Source of the DNA: DATCDR01 sp036510575
Lineage (GTDB): Bacteria > Actinomycetota > Acidimicrobiia > Acidimicrobiales > Bog-793
NCBI GenBank assembly: GCA_036510575.1
Contig: DATCDR010000032.1
Span: 1 to 19,234, forward strand
DNA: 19,234 nucleotides
Direction: 5' to 3'
Position 1 is the stretch's first letter, and each line of letters begins with the position of its first letter. Shown piece after piece: positions 1 through 7,112 of this stretch. Both the position numbers and the translations under genes were made by a program. The notes under the pieces were generated by a model. It did no database searches, was not told where the DNA came from, and worked only from the letters and a program-made list of their open reading frames with translations.

Positions 1-2
1 CG

Positions 3-806
3 CTCCTAGCGACGCGAAGCGACACCGGTGAGGTGCTGCACGCGAGGATGCGCAAGGGCTCGGCGCACACCTCGCGGGGAATGCATCGCTTCATCGAAGA
101 GCTGCTCCCGCGCCTTCGCCGGGCGGGTGCATCGGGCGAGATCGTGCTGCGCTGCGACTCAGGGTTCTGGTCGAACGACGTACTGCAGGTCCTCGCTCGC
201 TTGGAGGTGCGTTTCACGATGGCCGTGCGCACGGGGAATGTGGCGCTGGCAAAGGCGATCGAGGAGATCTCCGAGGACGCCTGGAGCACGATCGACTACG
301 TCGAAGACGGCATCGCCGAGGTCGCGACGACGACCTACAAACAGCGTCGCCTCGTCGTCCGTCGGACACGCCTCGTCGGTCCAGACCAGCAGCTCTGGCC
401 CGACTGGCGGCACTTCGCCTTCTTGACCGACCTCGAGGGAACGGCTGTCGAGCTTGACGCCTTCCATCGCGAGCACGCCCGCGTCGAGCTCGCAATCCGG
501 GACCTGAAGGAGGGGGCCGGGATGGAGCACGTCCCCTCCGGTGAGTTCTGCGCGAACGCGGCGTGGCTGTGCTGCGCGGTGCTGGCGCACGACCTCATCC
601 GTTGGGCCGCACTCTTGGGCGGCGTCGTGAAGGCGGGAACGGGCGTCGTCGCACGGACGGTTCGGACCCAGTTCCTCGCCGTTCCGGCGCGGCTCGTCAA
701 CCGCTCCGGTGCTCGAACGCTCCGCATGCCCGAGTACTGGCCGTGGAGGGACGGGTTCGATCGGGCGCTCCGAACGCTTCGCGCGATCCCGGCAGCGTCT
801 GGCTGA
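3..806 (+). CDS. IS1380-family transposase, C-terminal part (5' end outside window)
   Basis: The frame is open from the left edge, so the gene starts outside the window; the GTG at 33 is internal. Seen: the edge reads LLATRSDTGEVLHARMRKG, followed by LRCDSGFW, which matches the conserved TGxxLHxRxRxGxA and RxDSGF blocks of IS1380-family DDE transposases. The Asp of LRCDSGFW is the second catalytic acidic residue. Further on, HREHARVELAIRDLKEG (near 465-515) fits the third catalytic region with its Glu, and the protein ends naturally with a W-x-F-x-x-AL-x-x-LRAIP tail. The first catalytic Asp would lie upstream of the window. The enzyme would cut and paste its own element. There is no frameshift in the visible part, so the gene could be intact. 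The left inverted repeat is not available, so the right boundary of the element is unknown. Confidence 0.88.
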   Translation, partial: LLATRSDTGEVLHARMRKGSAHTSRGMHRFIEELLPRLRRAGASGEIVLRCDSGFWSNDVLQVLARLEVRFTMAVRTGNVALAKAIEEISEDAWSTIDYVEDGIAEVATTTYKQRRLVVRRTRLVGPDQQLWPDWRHFAFLTDLEGTAVELDAFHREHARVELAIRDLKEGAGMEHVPSGEFCANAAWLCCAVLAHDLIRWAALLGGVVKAGTGVVARTVRTQFLAVPARLVNRSGARTLRMPEYWPWRDGFDRALRTLRAIPAASG

Positions 807-1207
807 GCGAGCTCCCGCGGTCCGGCGCAGCCGCAGACATCCACCGATGCGCTGACAAAGGAGCAACGCACGAACCTCTGATCCGACACGCCCCGGTTTC
901 CGCCAGACACGTTCGAACAGATCATCGACCACTGCGGCTAGCTAAGCTAACGGGGCGCCACCTGGGGTCAATCGGTGGATCGAGGCTAAGTAGTCCTTAT
1001 GGTCTCGCGGAACCACCGGACGTAACGACGAAGCGAGAGGCTCGTCCCGCGTCGCCAAACTGCAAACGCGTGGATCGACGCGCCTCCCTCTCGATGGTCG
1101 GCGGCAGGATTAACCCGCCTTTCATTTGTGACCGAGTCTCATCGACTCATGTGTGACCGAGTCTCATCGACGGAGGTGGGAGTCAGCGGCAGAGCGTCGC
1201 GCTGCGC
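807..1207. other. Non-coding tail of the insertion sequence and adjacent intergenic DNA
   Basis: About 400 bp without a convincing gene; longer open frames here are GC-driven and resemble nothing. The first part should contain the right terminal inverted repeat of the IS1380 element. The stretch around 970-992 is one possible end, but this cannot be shown without the left end. The distal part holds the 25-bp tandem duplication listed separately. Confidence 0.5.
1123..1172. repeat. 25-bp tandem duplication
   Basis: Two adjacent 25-bp units, 1123-1147 and 1148-1172, are identical at 23 of 25 positions. They share the 20-bp core TGTGACCGAGTCTCATCGAC at 1127-1146 and 1152-1171. The repeat lies between the insertion sequence and the end of the hydrolase gene, with no ORF of its own. 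It may be a remnant of the end of another mobile element or a replication-slippage product. Confidence 0.85.
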
Positions 1208-1903
1208 TCACAGGCTAAGCAGCAGGCTCTTCACGGCGCCAGGTTGGGACAAGAACGGGTGGTGACCAGTGTCGAGCTCGACGATGGCGCTGGCCTTGCT
1301 GGCGAACTCTCGCTGCCGTCGAGCTGGTGTACCTCTGTCCTGAGCGCAGACGAGATAGGTCGACGCCACCTGCTGCCAGGCCGCAGCGCCTACGGGCTGC
1401 GCCGTCACGTGCAAGCTTTGCCGAGCGAGCTTGTCTACAGCCAGGGTCTGGGTGTCCGGGTCGCAGTCTTGTAGGAACGTGTCCACGAGGAACTCCGCGC
1501 GGACTCCGAAAGTGCCGCCGTCAGGGTCGACGTCAAGGAATGCGGTGGGTGTGCCGTCGCCGAAGTCGGAAAGGCTTTGCCCGATCTCGGGTAGGTAGCT
1601 AGAGACCAGCAACAGGTGGCGCACTGCGCTGACCCCGGCGGCGGCCTCAGCGGTGACGATGCCGCCGTAGCTGTGAGCCACCACGACGGTCGGCTCATTG
1701 CCGTCCTGCAGCACTTGCCGGACTGCCGCGACGTCCTCGGACAGCCCCGGACCGTCGGCGCCACCGGGCCGCCCAACCTCGCCGCAGCTCGGCAGTAGCG
1801 GGGAAACGCTCGGGACTCCATGGTCCAGCAGTAGCTCGGCCGTGCGATGCCACCACCATGCTCCATCGCGTACGCACGCGCCGTGCACGAACACGACCCT
1901 CAT
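1208..1903 (-). CDS. Alpha/beta hydrolase, 231 aa
   Basis: Predicted soluble alpha/beta-fold hydrolase (esterase/salicylate-esterase-like group); substrate unknown. Seen: the first strand and oxyanion HG motif (RVVFVHGACVRDGAWWW, residues 2-18), the nucleophile elbow VVVAHSYGG with catalytic Ser, a late Asp in VCAQDRGTP, and the catalytic His in LDTGHHPFLSQP near the C-terminus. The triad is therefore complete and the length is normal. The ATG at 1903 is chosen over the upstream in-frame start at 1954 because GGGAGGT sits just before it and because the protein then begins directly at the first strand, as in the family. It stands alone on the minus strand, back to back with a broken hydrolase gene on the plus strand. 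The TGHHPF end resembles hydrolases such as plant methylesterase-like proteins, but that does not fix the substrate. Confidence 0.9.
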   Translation of the reverse strand: MRVVFVHGACVRDGAWWWHRTAELLLDHGVPSVSPLLPSCGEVGRPGGADGPGLSEDVAAVRQVLQDGNEPTVVVAHSYGGIVTAEAAAGVSAVRHLLLVSSYLPEIGQSLSDFGDGTPTAFLDVDPDGGTFGVRAEFLVDTFLQDCDPDTQTLAVDKLARQSLHVTAQPVGAAAWQQVASTYLVCAQDRGTPARRQREFASKASAIVELDTGHHPFLSQPGAVKSLLLSL

Positions 1904-1976
1904 CGCCACCTCCCTCGGTTCCGTCTGAGACCTCGACGCTACTGGTGCGGACACTTAGACAGACGGAGGTCATCGA

Positions 1977-2568
1977 ATGCTTCTGTCCTCTGGGTGCCGA
2001 TCGGCGGAGGTCGCGATTCTTCGCCAAAAGCGCCGACTGACTCCTAGCGCCCTCCTTGAGCGCCTGGGCACCAGGGCCCACCTCGTCGGATCGAGCGACG
2101 GCGGGATCGTGGCGGCGATCACGACGTTGCGTCGACCCGAGTGGGTTGATCGGCTAGTCCTGATCGGGGCCAACTTCCACTACGACGGTCTCGTCCACTT
2201 TGAGATCCAGTCTGGCGATCCGACATGGGAGTTCATCGCATCGCGCTACGCAGCCCTCTCCCCCAGACGGACCCCAACACCACTGTCGCCGAGAAGGGCT
2301 TCGCTATGTTCGCTCGCGAGCCAACAATGAAACGACGTCTCGATAATCACCGCACCGACGCTCGCAATGGTCGGGGACGATGACGCCGTGCGCCTTGACC
2401 ACACCGTCGACCTCTACGAGGGCCCTGCCCAACGGCCAGCTCTGTGTCATGCCCGGAGTGTCACACCGTCTTCCAATCAAGAAGCCGGAAGAAATTGTGA
2501 GGATTATCCTCGGATTCTTGCGATCGAACGCCCAGCCGGAAGCGCTGTTCCCGATCCTACGCAAGTAG
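1977..2568 (+). pseudogene. Decayed alpha/beta hydrolase gene with several frameshifts
   Basis: Segments of one alpha/beta hydrolase lie in changing frames. From about 2046, frame 3 reads LLERLGTRAHLVGSSDGG (nucleophile elbow GxSxGG) and RLVLIGANFHYDG. Near 2285 homology continues in frame 2 with VAEKGFAMFAREPTM. Near 2337 it returns to frame 3 with SIITAPTLAMVGDDDAVRLD (the strand carrying the acidic residue). From about 2410 it is in frame 1 with LPNGQLCVMPGVSHRLPIKK (catalytic His) to the stop at 2568. At least three indels are needed. The N-terminal part with the HG oxyanion strand is missing, and the sequence before about 2046 looks unrelated. It is not a paralogue fragment of the neighbouring minus-strand hydrolase: the nucleophile elbow and C-terminus differ. 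Function is presumably lost. Confidence 0.8.
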
Positions 2569-2678
2569 GCATATCGCGGTATTCGGGGGCGCGTTGAGCC
2601 CGAGCGCGGCTCACAGTGGCAGTCTCGATGCTCGGCGAGCAAAACTGATCATGCAGAGGTCGACGTAAGGGAGGTCGC

Positions 2679-3002
2679 ATGATCCTGATCAACATCACAA
2701 TGCCGATCCGGCCCGACAAGATGGACGAGTGGCTGGCAGTAGCTGAGGGCTATGCCAAAGACGTCAACTCCGAGGATGGCTGCTTGTTCTTCCAATTCGC
2801 CAGGAGTCTCGTCGATGACACCGAGTTCATCTGTATCGAGGGCTTCAAGGACGCCGAGGCGGGCGCTGCGCATGTCGCACAGACCTACGTGAAGCGGTTT
2901 TTCGAGATCATGCCCGACCTGGTGTCCGCGCAGCCGAAGATCATCTACATCGATACGCCGCACGACGGCTTCGGACCCATGGGCGAGATCCAACCTCGTT
3001 AG
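2679..3002 (+). CDS. Antibiotic biosynthesis monooxygenase (ABM)-fold protein, 107 aa
   Basis: Small cytosolic protein of the dimeric alpha/beta-barrel superfamily, ABM type (putative quinol monooxygenase group). Seen: an opening strand ILINITMPIRPDKMDEW, a middle strand GCLFFQFARSLVDDTEFICIEGF with the family's usual pattern (one strand, short turn, F-x-x-x-E-x-F/W), a helix AGAAHVAQTYVKRFFE, and a final strand PKIIYIDT. Length is typical for the family. The start at 2679 is supported by AAGGGAGGT ending 3 bases before the ATG. Members oxidise aromatic or quinol substrates without cofactor or remove reactive metabolites, but many are uncharacterised and no substrate can be assigned. It stands alone, downstream of the broken hydrolase; linkage to the nearby arylmalonate-decarboxylase-like gene is only positional. 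Confidence 0.85.
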   Translation: MILINITMPIRPDKMDEWLAVAEGYAKDVNSEDGCLFFQFARSLVDDTEFICIEGFKDAEAGAAHVAQTYVKRFFEIMPDLVSAQPKIIYIDTPHDGFGPMGEIQPR

Positions 3003-3299
3003 GCAAGACAAAAGCGGCAGCGCTCGCCCGATCAGCAGAGCCGACCTGGGCGTTCTCGGGCCAAGACTTGACTTTCCGATACCAGAGTCAAGCCTCCGAG
3101 GTCGACAGCGCCGAGGTCCGGCCCACACGGCCGGATCAGCTCGCTGAGAAGTGTGCCCTAGCCAGGCGGTCCGAGGTCATGGTGCCAGCACGCCACCGCT
3201 CGATCGGCATCGGTGACGGAGAGAACAGGCACAACGGTTTCTTCGACGCTGCGTCGTTATTACAAAGTCCCCGGACGCAGCCAAGGCACCCGGGCGCTT

Positions 3300-3824
3300 T
3301 CAGCAGCTCCAGCTACCCGTTACGGTCGCCGTCTTTCCGTAGCTACCGCCCACCTTGTGGTACTGGACCGACAAGTTGACTGTTCCCTTTGATCCGTTGT
3401 CGGTGATCGTGCCCGCTGTCTCGTCAAAGGCGATGATCGGAAACCCATTGCTCTGGAGCGATGAATCAGTGAGCGACTTCACGTCTGCCTTCGACACCTT
3501 GGTGGTTCCAAGCTTCGGGACGTATAGCGACATGGCCCACGGACCGCTCCCGGCTCCGGAGATCGCTCCGGTCATGTGGGAGAGGGTCACCAGGTAGCCC
3601 TTACCGCTGTAGGTCTTGCCTGACATGCAAGTCAGCGTCGAGGGCGAAAGCTTGAGCGTCCCGCTGTATGCCCCTTTGAACGTGAAGCTGTTCGATGGCG
3701 CGCCGGCAACCGCGACGGAAGGCGCCGCGAGCACGGTTCCTCCTATAAGAACCATCCCTACCAACACCGCTGCGGCCACTTTGGATGACGACCACGATCG
3801 AAGGCTCGTAATAGCGTCGGACAT
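3300..3824 (-). CDS. Small secreted protein of unknown function, 174 aa
   Basis: Not recognised. Seen: a positively charged N-terminus, a hydrophobic segment KVAAAVLVGMVLIGGTVLAA (about residues 15-34) and a probable signal-peptidase site after SVAVAGA, followed by a mature domain of about 130 residues rich in Ser, Thr and Gly with alternating beta-strand character (FTFKGAYSGTLKL, KGTVNLSVQYHKVGG, TATVTGSW). There are only two Cys in the mature part, one near its start (LTCMSGK) and the C-terminal residue, so a disulfide tying the ends of a beta-sandwich is possible. The ATG at 3824 is preferred to the upstream 3866 start because GAAGAGGA precedes it and the signal peptide then has normal geometry. 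It is monocistronic and divergent from the next gene. Likely exported and beta-rich; function open. Confidence 0.72.
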   Translation of the reverse strand: MSDAITSLRSWSSSKVAAAVLVGMVLIGGTVLAAPSVAVAGAPSNSFTFKGAYSGTLKLSPSTLTCMSGKTYSGKGYLVTLSHMTGAISGAGSGPWAMSLYVPKLGTTKVSKADVKSLTDSSLQSNGFPIIAFDETAGTITDNGSKGTVNLSVQYHKVGGSYGKTATVTGSWSC

Positions 3825-4140
3825 CTCATCCTCTTCCGGTCGTGAGGAGTCGCGCATTCCAATCACGTTCGTCGGCGAACACTAGATCCTTGCGACATCT
3901 TGTGCGAGGCATCGCCGCTGCGGCACATCGGAGCGGCAGGCGTGCCTCTGCAACCACCGGTTCGGTGAGCACGGTCTTGCTAGCCGCGATTTCGCTCTCC
4001 GGTCTTCACGGGCACTGTTGTCGAAGGCGCGGCCTCGGCGGAACCCGGCGGTCTATTGATGCGCGACGCCTTGCGTATGTAGCGTCAGGCACGCGCGGCG
4101 ACAGGCGAACGCTGCCTTGATCGAAAGCGCAGGTATCAAG
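3825..4140. other. Intergenic region between divergent genes
   Basis: About 316 bp between the minus-strand secreted-protein gene and the plus-strand gene at 4141. It holds the perfect inverted repeat GTTCG-TCGG-CGAAC at 3867-3880, about 43-56 bp upstream of the secreted-protein start, where an operator could lie. Open frames here (for example 3842-4120) have no recognisable family. Confidence 0.4.
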
Positions 4141-4416
4141 ATGGCAATCAGCTTCTACTTCGCACCAAGCTCCTTTACGAAGGCTCAATACGACGAAACG
4201 ATGAGCCGCCTTGAAGCCGCGGGAGCGGGAACTCCTGAGGGGCGTACGTATCACGTTGCCCTAGACACGAACCGGGAAATTCAGGTGTTCGATATCTGTG
4301 AGTCACAAGAAGCATTCGAATCGTTTGGAGCCACATTGATGCCGATCCTCTCCGACCTAGGCGTCGACGTAGGCGAACCGATGGTGTCGCCTGTGCACAA
4401 CGTGGTCGCCGGCTAA
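4141..4416 (+). CDS. Small conserved protein, possibly dimeric alpha/beta-barrel-like, 91 aa
   Basis: The pattern MAISFYFAPSSFTKAQYDE, LEAAGAGTPEGRTYHVA, IQVFDICESQEAFESFG and LMPILSDLGVDVGEPMVSPVHNVV matches a small actinobacterial hypothetical family known to me from memory. It has a strand-helix-strand-strand-helix layout consistent with the dimeric alpha/beta-barrel (ABM-like) fold. The ATG at 4141 is preferred over the TTG at 4117 because family members begin at the MA(V/I)SF strand; there is no clear ribosome-binding site for either. No catalytic residues can be named and the fold assignment is inference. The gene is monocistronic; the hairpin-like TCCTC-TTC-GAGGA some 35 bases after the stop is too weak to call a terminator. 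Confidence 0.8.
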   Translation: MAISFYFAPSSFTKAQYDETMSRLEAAGAGTPEGRTYHVALDTNREIQVFDICESQEAFESFGATLMPILSDLGVDVGEPMVSPVHNVVAG

Positions 4417-4619
4417 GCCAAGGTCGAACGCTCTGAAAGCCTTAACGATCTCCTCTTCGAGGATTCGGAGCTAGGCGCGCGACATCGCTGGAACCGTAAT
4501 GACCCCCCTCGGCTACACGAGCTAGCAGTTAGCCCGTGTTCGATCTGACGGCTACGAGCAGAGCTGGGGCAGTGATCTGGCTGTACCTGCGATCAGGGGA
4601 CCGCGAGGTTGCCGCTTGT

Positions 4620-5318
4620 TCACTCGAACAGCTGGCCGTAGCCGTCGACCCGACCCGTTTGTCCGACAAGGCGCACCGCCGACCACAACGCGGCGGGCGT
4701 ACTCGATACGACCGGGAGCCCGTGGCGCGCTTCGAGGGGCCGGGCAAGCTCGAGGGTCTTTAGACCGCCGCACGAAATGACGATCCCGTCTGCTTCGGGG
4801 GTCTTCTCACACGCCCGGCCGACGAGTTCCATGATCTCCTCGCCAGTCTTGCGTCCAGAACTGCCGCCAAAGTCGGTGATCCCGAAGGACTCGATGGCGC
4901 CGACCTCGAAGCCGTGGAACTCAAGCAGTTCACGAAGTCGATCGTTCACGATATCGATATACGCCGTCGCGACCGCGACACGCCTCGAACCGACGGCACG
5001 CAGGCCCTCGACGATCGCCGTACTCATCGAGCTCACGGGTAGTCCGGTTCGCGCACGAACCTCGTCTTGCAGTTCCTCGTTGAACTTCGGTCCGCGGTAA
5101 AAGGTGAGCGACGTACCGAATAGGGAAATGGCGTCCACACCCTCGGCGGCGAGCGCATCGGCGGCGGGAACGATCTTGTCGACCGCCTGGTCGTAGCCAG
5201 CGGGCGTGAGGGATCCGACACCCGTCCCCTTTGCGACAAACGTCATCTCGGGATACATCGCTGCAGCGTCAGGAGTCACCGCTCCAATCGCCCCAGGAGT
5301 GACGAGACCAATCTTCAT
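4620..5318 (-). CDS. Arylmalonate decarboxylase-like protein (Asp/Glu racemase superfamily), 232 aa
   Basis: Close in pattern to Bordetella bronchiseptica arylmalonate decarboxylase (AMDase, EC 4.1.1.76), as recalled. Seen: GVGSLTPAGYDQAV (31-46), SLFGTSLTFYRG (65-76), MSTAIVEGLRAVG (98-110), VAVATAYIDIVNDRL (114-128), DGIVISCGGLKTLE (177-190), PVVSSTPAALWSAVRL (202-217) and a C-terminal GYGQLFE. AMDase differs from the racemases by having Gly74 in place of the first catalytic Cys while keeping Cys188. Here the equivalents are Gly68 and Cys183, and the dioxyanion-pocket residues Thr69, Ser70 and Tyr120 are present. The protein is therefore likely a decarboxylase of substituted malonates or a similar carbanion-forming enzyme rather than a two-Cys racemase or maleate isomerase; its natural substrate is unknown. 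The ATG at 5318 follows GGAGGATCGTC; the longer 5351 start has no such support. It is monocistronic. Confidence 0.85.
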   Translation of the reverse strand: MKIGLVTPGAIGAVTPDAAAMYPEMTFVAKGTGVGSLTPAGYDQAVDKIVPAADALAAEGVDAISLFGTSLTFYRGPKFNEELQDEVRARTGLPVSSMSTAIVEGLRAVGSRRVAVATAYIDIVNDRLRELLEFHGFEVGAIESFGITDFGGSSGRKTGEEIMELVGRACEKTPEADGIVISCGGLKTLELARPLEARHGLPVVSSTPAALWSAVRLVGQTGRVDGYGQLFE

Positions 5319-5561
5319 GACGATCCTCCGCGGTACGCAAGAGTCGAACAAGTGCTATCGACAACGAACGTACCAGCGATTCTCCGCCGCCCTTGGCCGA
5401 TAACGGCCGGGATGGCGGCGTCGGTGTGGCTGTCGCGCGTAGCAGGTGATCGCGGATAGGGGCTCAACTGCTCGACGAGAAGTCGTGTCCTATCGCTGCG
5501 ACCGCATCTTGTGAGCTGATCGCGACAACATCGCCGTGGCGCTGGTCAATTTCGATTGCGC

Positions 5562-5595
5562 TGAGATCACTTGTGCTCAAAGTGACAAGATCTCA
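5562..5595. promoter_or_regulatory. Imperfect dyad overlapping the translation-start region of the 5598 gene
   Basis: TGAGATC (5562-5568) pairs with GATCTCA (5589-5595), and TTGT (5571-5574) with ACAA (5585-5588), leaving a two-base bulge and a 10-base loop. A competing inner stem is CACTT/AAGTG (5568-5572/5580-5584). The dyad ends 2 bases before the GTG start and covers where a ribosome-binding site should be. It could be an operator or an mRNA hairpin limiting translation. Confidence 0.45.
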
Positions 5596-5597
5596 TC

Positions 5598-6782
5598 GTG
5601 AGTCGCGCACGAGCGCTCTATTTCCTCGTCAGTGCCGTCATCTCGGCCGGCATCGGGTACGCCGTCACGAATGTCGTCGATGGCACGAGTCTGACGTCTT
5701 CGGTTCGAATACTCACGCAGGGCGCGACGTCTCGTTCTGTTGCGGGAGCGCTGTGGGGTGGGAAGATCGTGTCGGCCGGCAACGATCTTGAGATCTCAAC
5801 GGCAACCAGCTCGGGTACTTGCGTGGAGGCCTCCGTAAACCCTGAGACGCTTCAAGTGGGACCGATGACGAGTTGCTACTCGCCATCGTCGAGAGGCATC
5901 GCCGACATCATCGCCCCTCCTTTCGGTCAGCACATCTCTGTTGAGGAACTCCCGGCGGGAAATATCAACCGCGTCGGGTCGTGCGAGCCGCGAAGCGGCG
6001 AACTCCGAGCGCTCCGTTTTAACGGAACGGGTCAGCCAACTCCATTGGGGCGACCCTTCATGCTCTTTGATCTCGGATGCTCAGGCGGGACCTATCCACA
6101 AGTTGCCTATGGCGCGGGGCTGCTCTGGATCTACGACTGCGCTGGTGGCCCTCACCAGAACCAGGGCGAACTCGCGGAGGTATCAGCGACGACGGGTGTG
6201 CTTGAGCAGCTGGTCTCCATGCCGAGCGTCTGTCGCGAGATAATCGCCGCCGATACCGAGGGCGTTTTCATAGGGCCCGGAGACGGATTTGCTCTCGGTT
6301 CAGCCATTTACCACGTCGCTCCGAATTCTCGAAAGACCGAGGTCGTCCATCGGCTAAACGGCCCTCTTGCTTGGATGTACGGCTCGGGCTCGGATCTTTT
6401 CGTCGAGCAGCTCTACAACTACGCGCAGCCGTGCCGAGACAACGGTTGTCAGTTGTGGAGGTTCTCCGGTCCGGCGTCCTATCCAACAGAGTTGCGTGAC
6501 AACCTCGATGAACAGACGCCGGTCGTGGGGAACTCAACGGTCGATCTCTTTTTCGTGGAAGCAACCGGCCGTGCTTGGATTAATCCGGCTGAAGGCCCAT
6601 TCGAGCTCCGCGAGATCAGTGCGTCCACCGGAGAGGTGACCGCGATCGTCCGTCTCGCTCCATCTCGCGCATGGTGGGACGACGACGAACCGTCGTCTGC
6701 AAGTCCGTCCATCGATTTGTTTCGGAATTCGCTCTTCGTCCTTCTTCCAGGAAGGATCTACCGATTCCCATTACCGGACTAA
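5598..6782 (+). CDS. Membrane-anchored, probably beta-propeller-like extracellular protein, 394 aa
   Basis: Not assignable to a named family. Seen: an N-terminal hydrophobic segment LYFLVSAVISAGIGYAVTNVV (about residues 7-28, split here only by charge-free residues) that may be an uncleaved anchor or signal peptide, then an exported-looking domain with about ten Cys and many short strand-turn-strand units. Several units share the form 'G-x-L-(W/F)-(I/V) ... L/I-x-x-(V/I)-S-x-x-T-G', for example near AGALWGGKIV, GAGLLWIYDCAGG, GELAEVSATTGV, STVDLFFVEATG and LREISASTGEV. This spacing suggests the blades of a beta-propeller. The start is the GTG at 5598; only a weak purine stretch precedes it, and the dyad at 5562-5595 covers the region. 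Length and even cysteine spacing argue for an intact gene. Role unknown. Confidence 0.72.
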   Translation: MSRARALYFLVSAVISAGIGYAVTNVVDGTSLTSSVRILTQGATSRSVAGALWGGKIVSAGNDLEISTATSSGTCVEASVNPETLQVGPMTSCYSPSSRGIADIIAPPFGQHISVEELPAGNINRVGSCEPRSGELRALRFNGTGQPTPLGRPFMLFDLGCSGGTYPQVAYGAGLLWIYDCAGGPHQNQGELAEVSATTGVLEQLVSMPSVCREIIAADTEGVFIGPGDGFALGSAIYHVAPNSRKTEVVHRLNGPLAWMYGSGSDLFVEQLYNYAQPCRDNGCQLWRFSGPASYPTELRDNLDEQTPVVGNSTVDLFFVEATGRAWINPAEGPFELREISASTGEVTAIVRLAPSRAWWDDDEPSSASPSIDLFRNSLFVLLPGRIYRFPLPD

Positions 6783-6801
6783 CTCAGCCGCGATCGGTTA
6801 T

Positions 6802-6821
6802 GGGGAACGAGGATTTTCCCC
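6802..6821. terminator. Possible terminator hairpin after the 5598 gene
   Basis: GGGGAA (6802-6807) and TTCCCC (6816-6821) form a perfect 6-bp stem with an 8-base loop, 20 bases after the stop codon. There is no following T-run, so intrinsic termination is uncertain. Confidence 0.3.
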
Positions 6822-7112
6822 GTGGAAACGCATCGTCTTCGGCCGTGGACTATGCCAAGAATCGAGCTGACCGCACATTGAGCGAGCTGTATGAACACCC
6901 AACCCGTAGCCCTCAGAGGCATTCACTAAAAGCTCCTCTGCGAAACGAAGTCGCCCAGGCGAATCCTCAAGCGCCGAGCGTGCCACGCTCCCGGTATTGG
7001 GTGGCACTCGTGAGACGGCTCCTTGGACACGCATTATGGGACGGGACTTAGCCTTCCCAAGTCGTCGCGAACCTCACCCGAGAACTCCAAGCTGCGCAGT
7101 TACGCTTTCTTC
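6822..7112. other. Intergenic region before the acetyltransferase gene
   Basis: No gene with recognisable content. An open frame across 6671-7051 is a shadow and overlaps the 3' end of the preceding gene. A weak CAGAGG/CCTCTG inverted repeat lies around 6915-6942. If the acetyltransferase starts at the TTG at 7023 instead of the GTG at 7113, the last 90 bases are coding. Confidence 0.4.

Noticed and set aside
159..932. 257-residue open frame on the minus strand
   Set aside because: Complement of the transposase gene; no recognisable domain, whereas the plus-strand frame carries conserved IS1380 blocks.
970..992. Right terminal inverted repeat of the IS1380 element
   Set aside because: The left end is outside the window, so neither an inverted match nor a target-site duplication can be shown.
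3867..3880. GTTCG-TCGG-CGAAC palindrome as an operator
   Set aside because: A 5-bp-arm palindrome is expected by chance in GC-rich DNA and no matching regulator or second copy supports it; mentioned only in the intergenic note.
3842..4120. 92-residue open frame on the plus strand in the divergent intergenic region
   Set aside because: Overlaps the start region of the secreted-protein gene, has Arg/Ser-rich composition and no family resemblance or good ribosome-binding site.
4451..4463. TCCTC-TTC-GAGGA hairpin after the 4141 gene
   Set aside because: Only five pairs, loop of three, no T-run; too weak to call a terminator.
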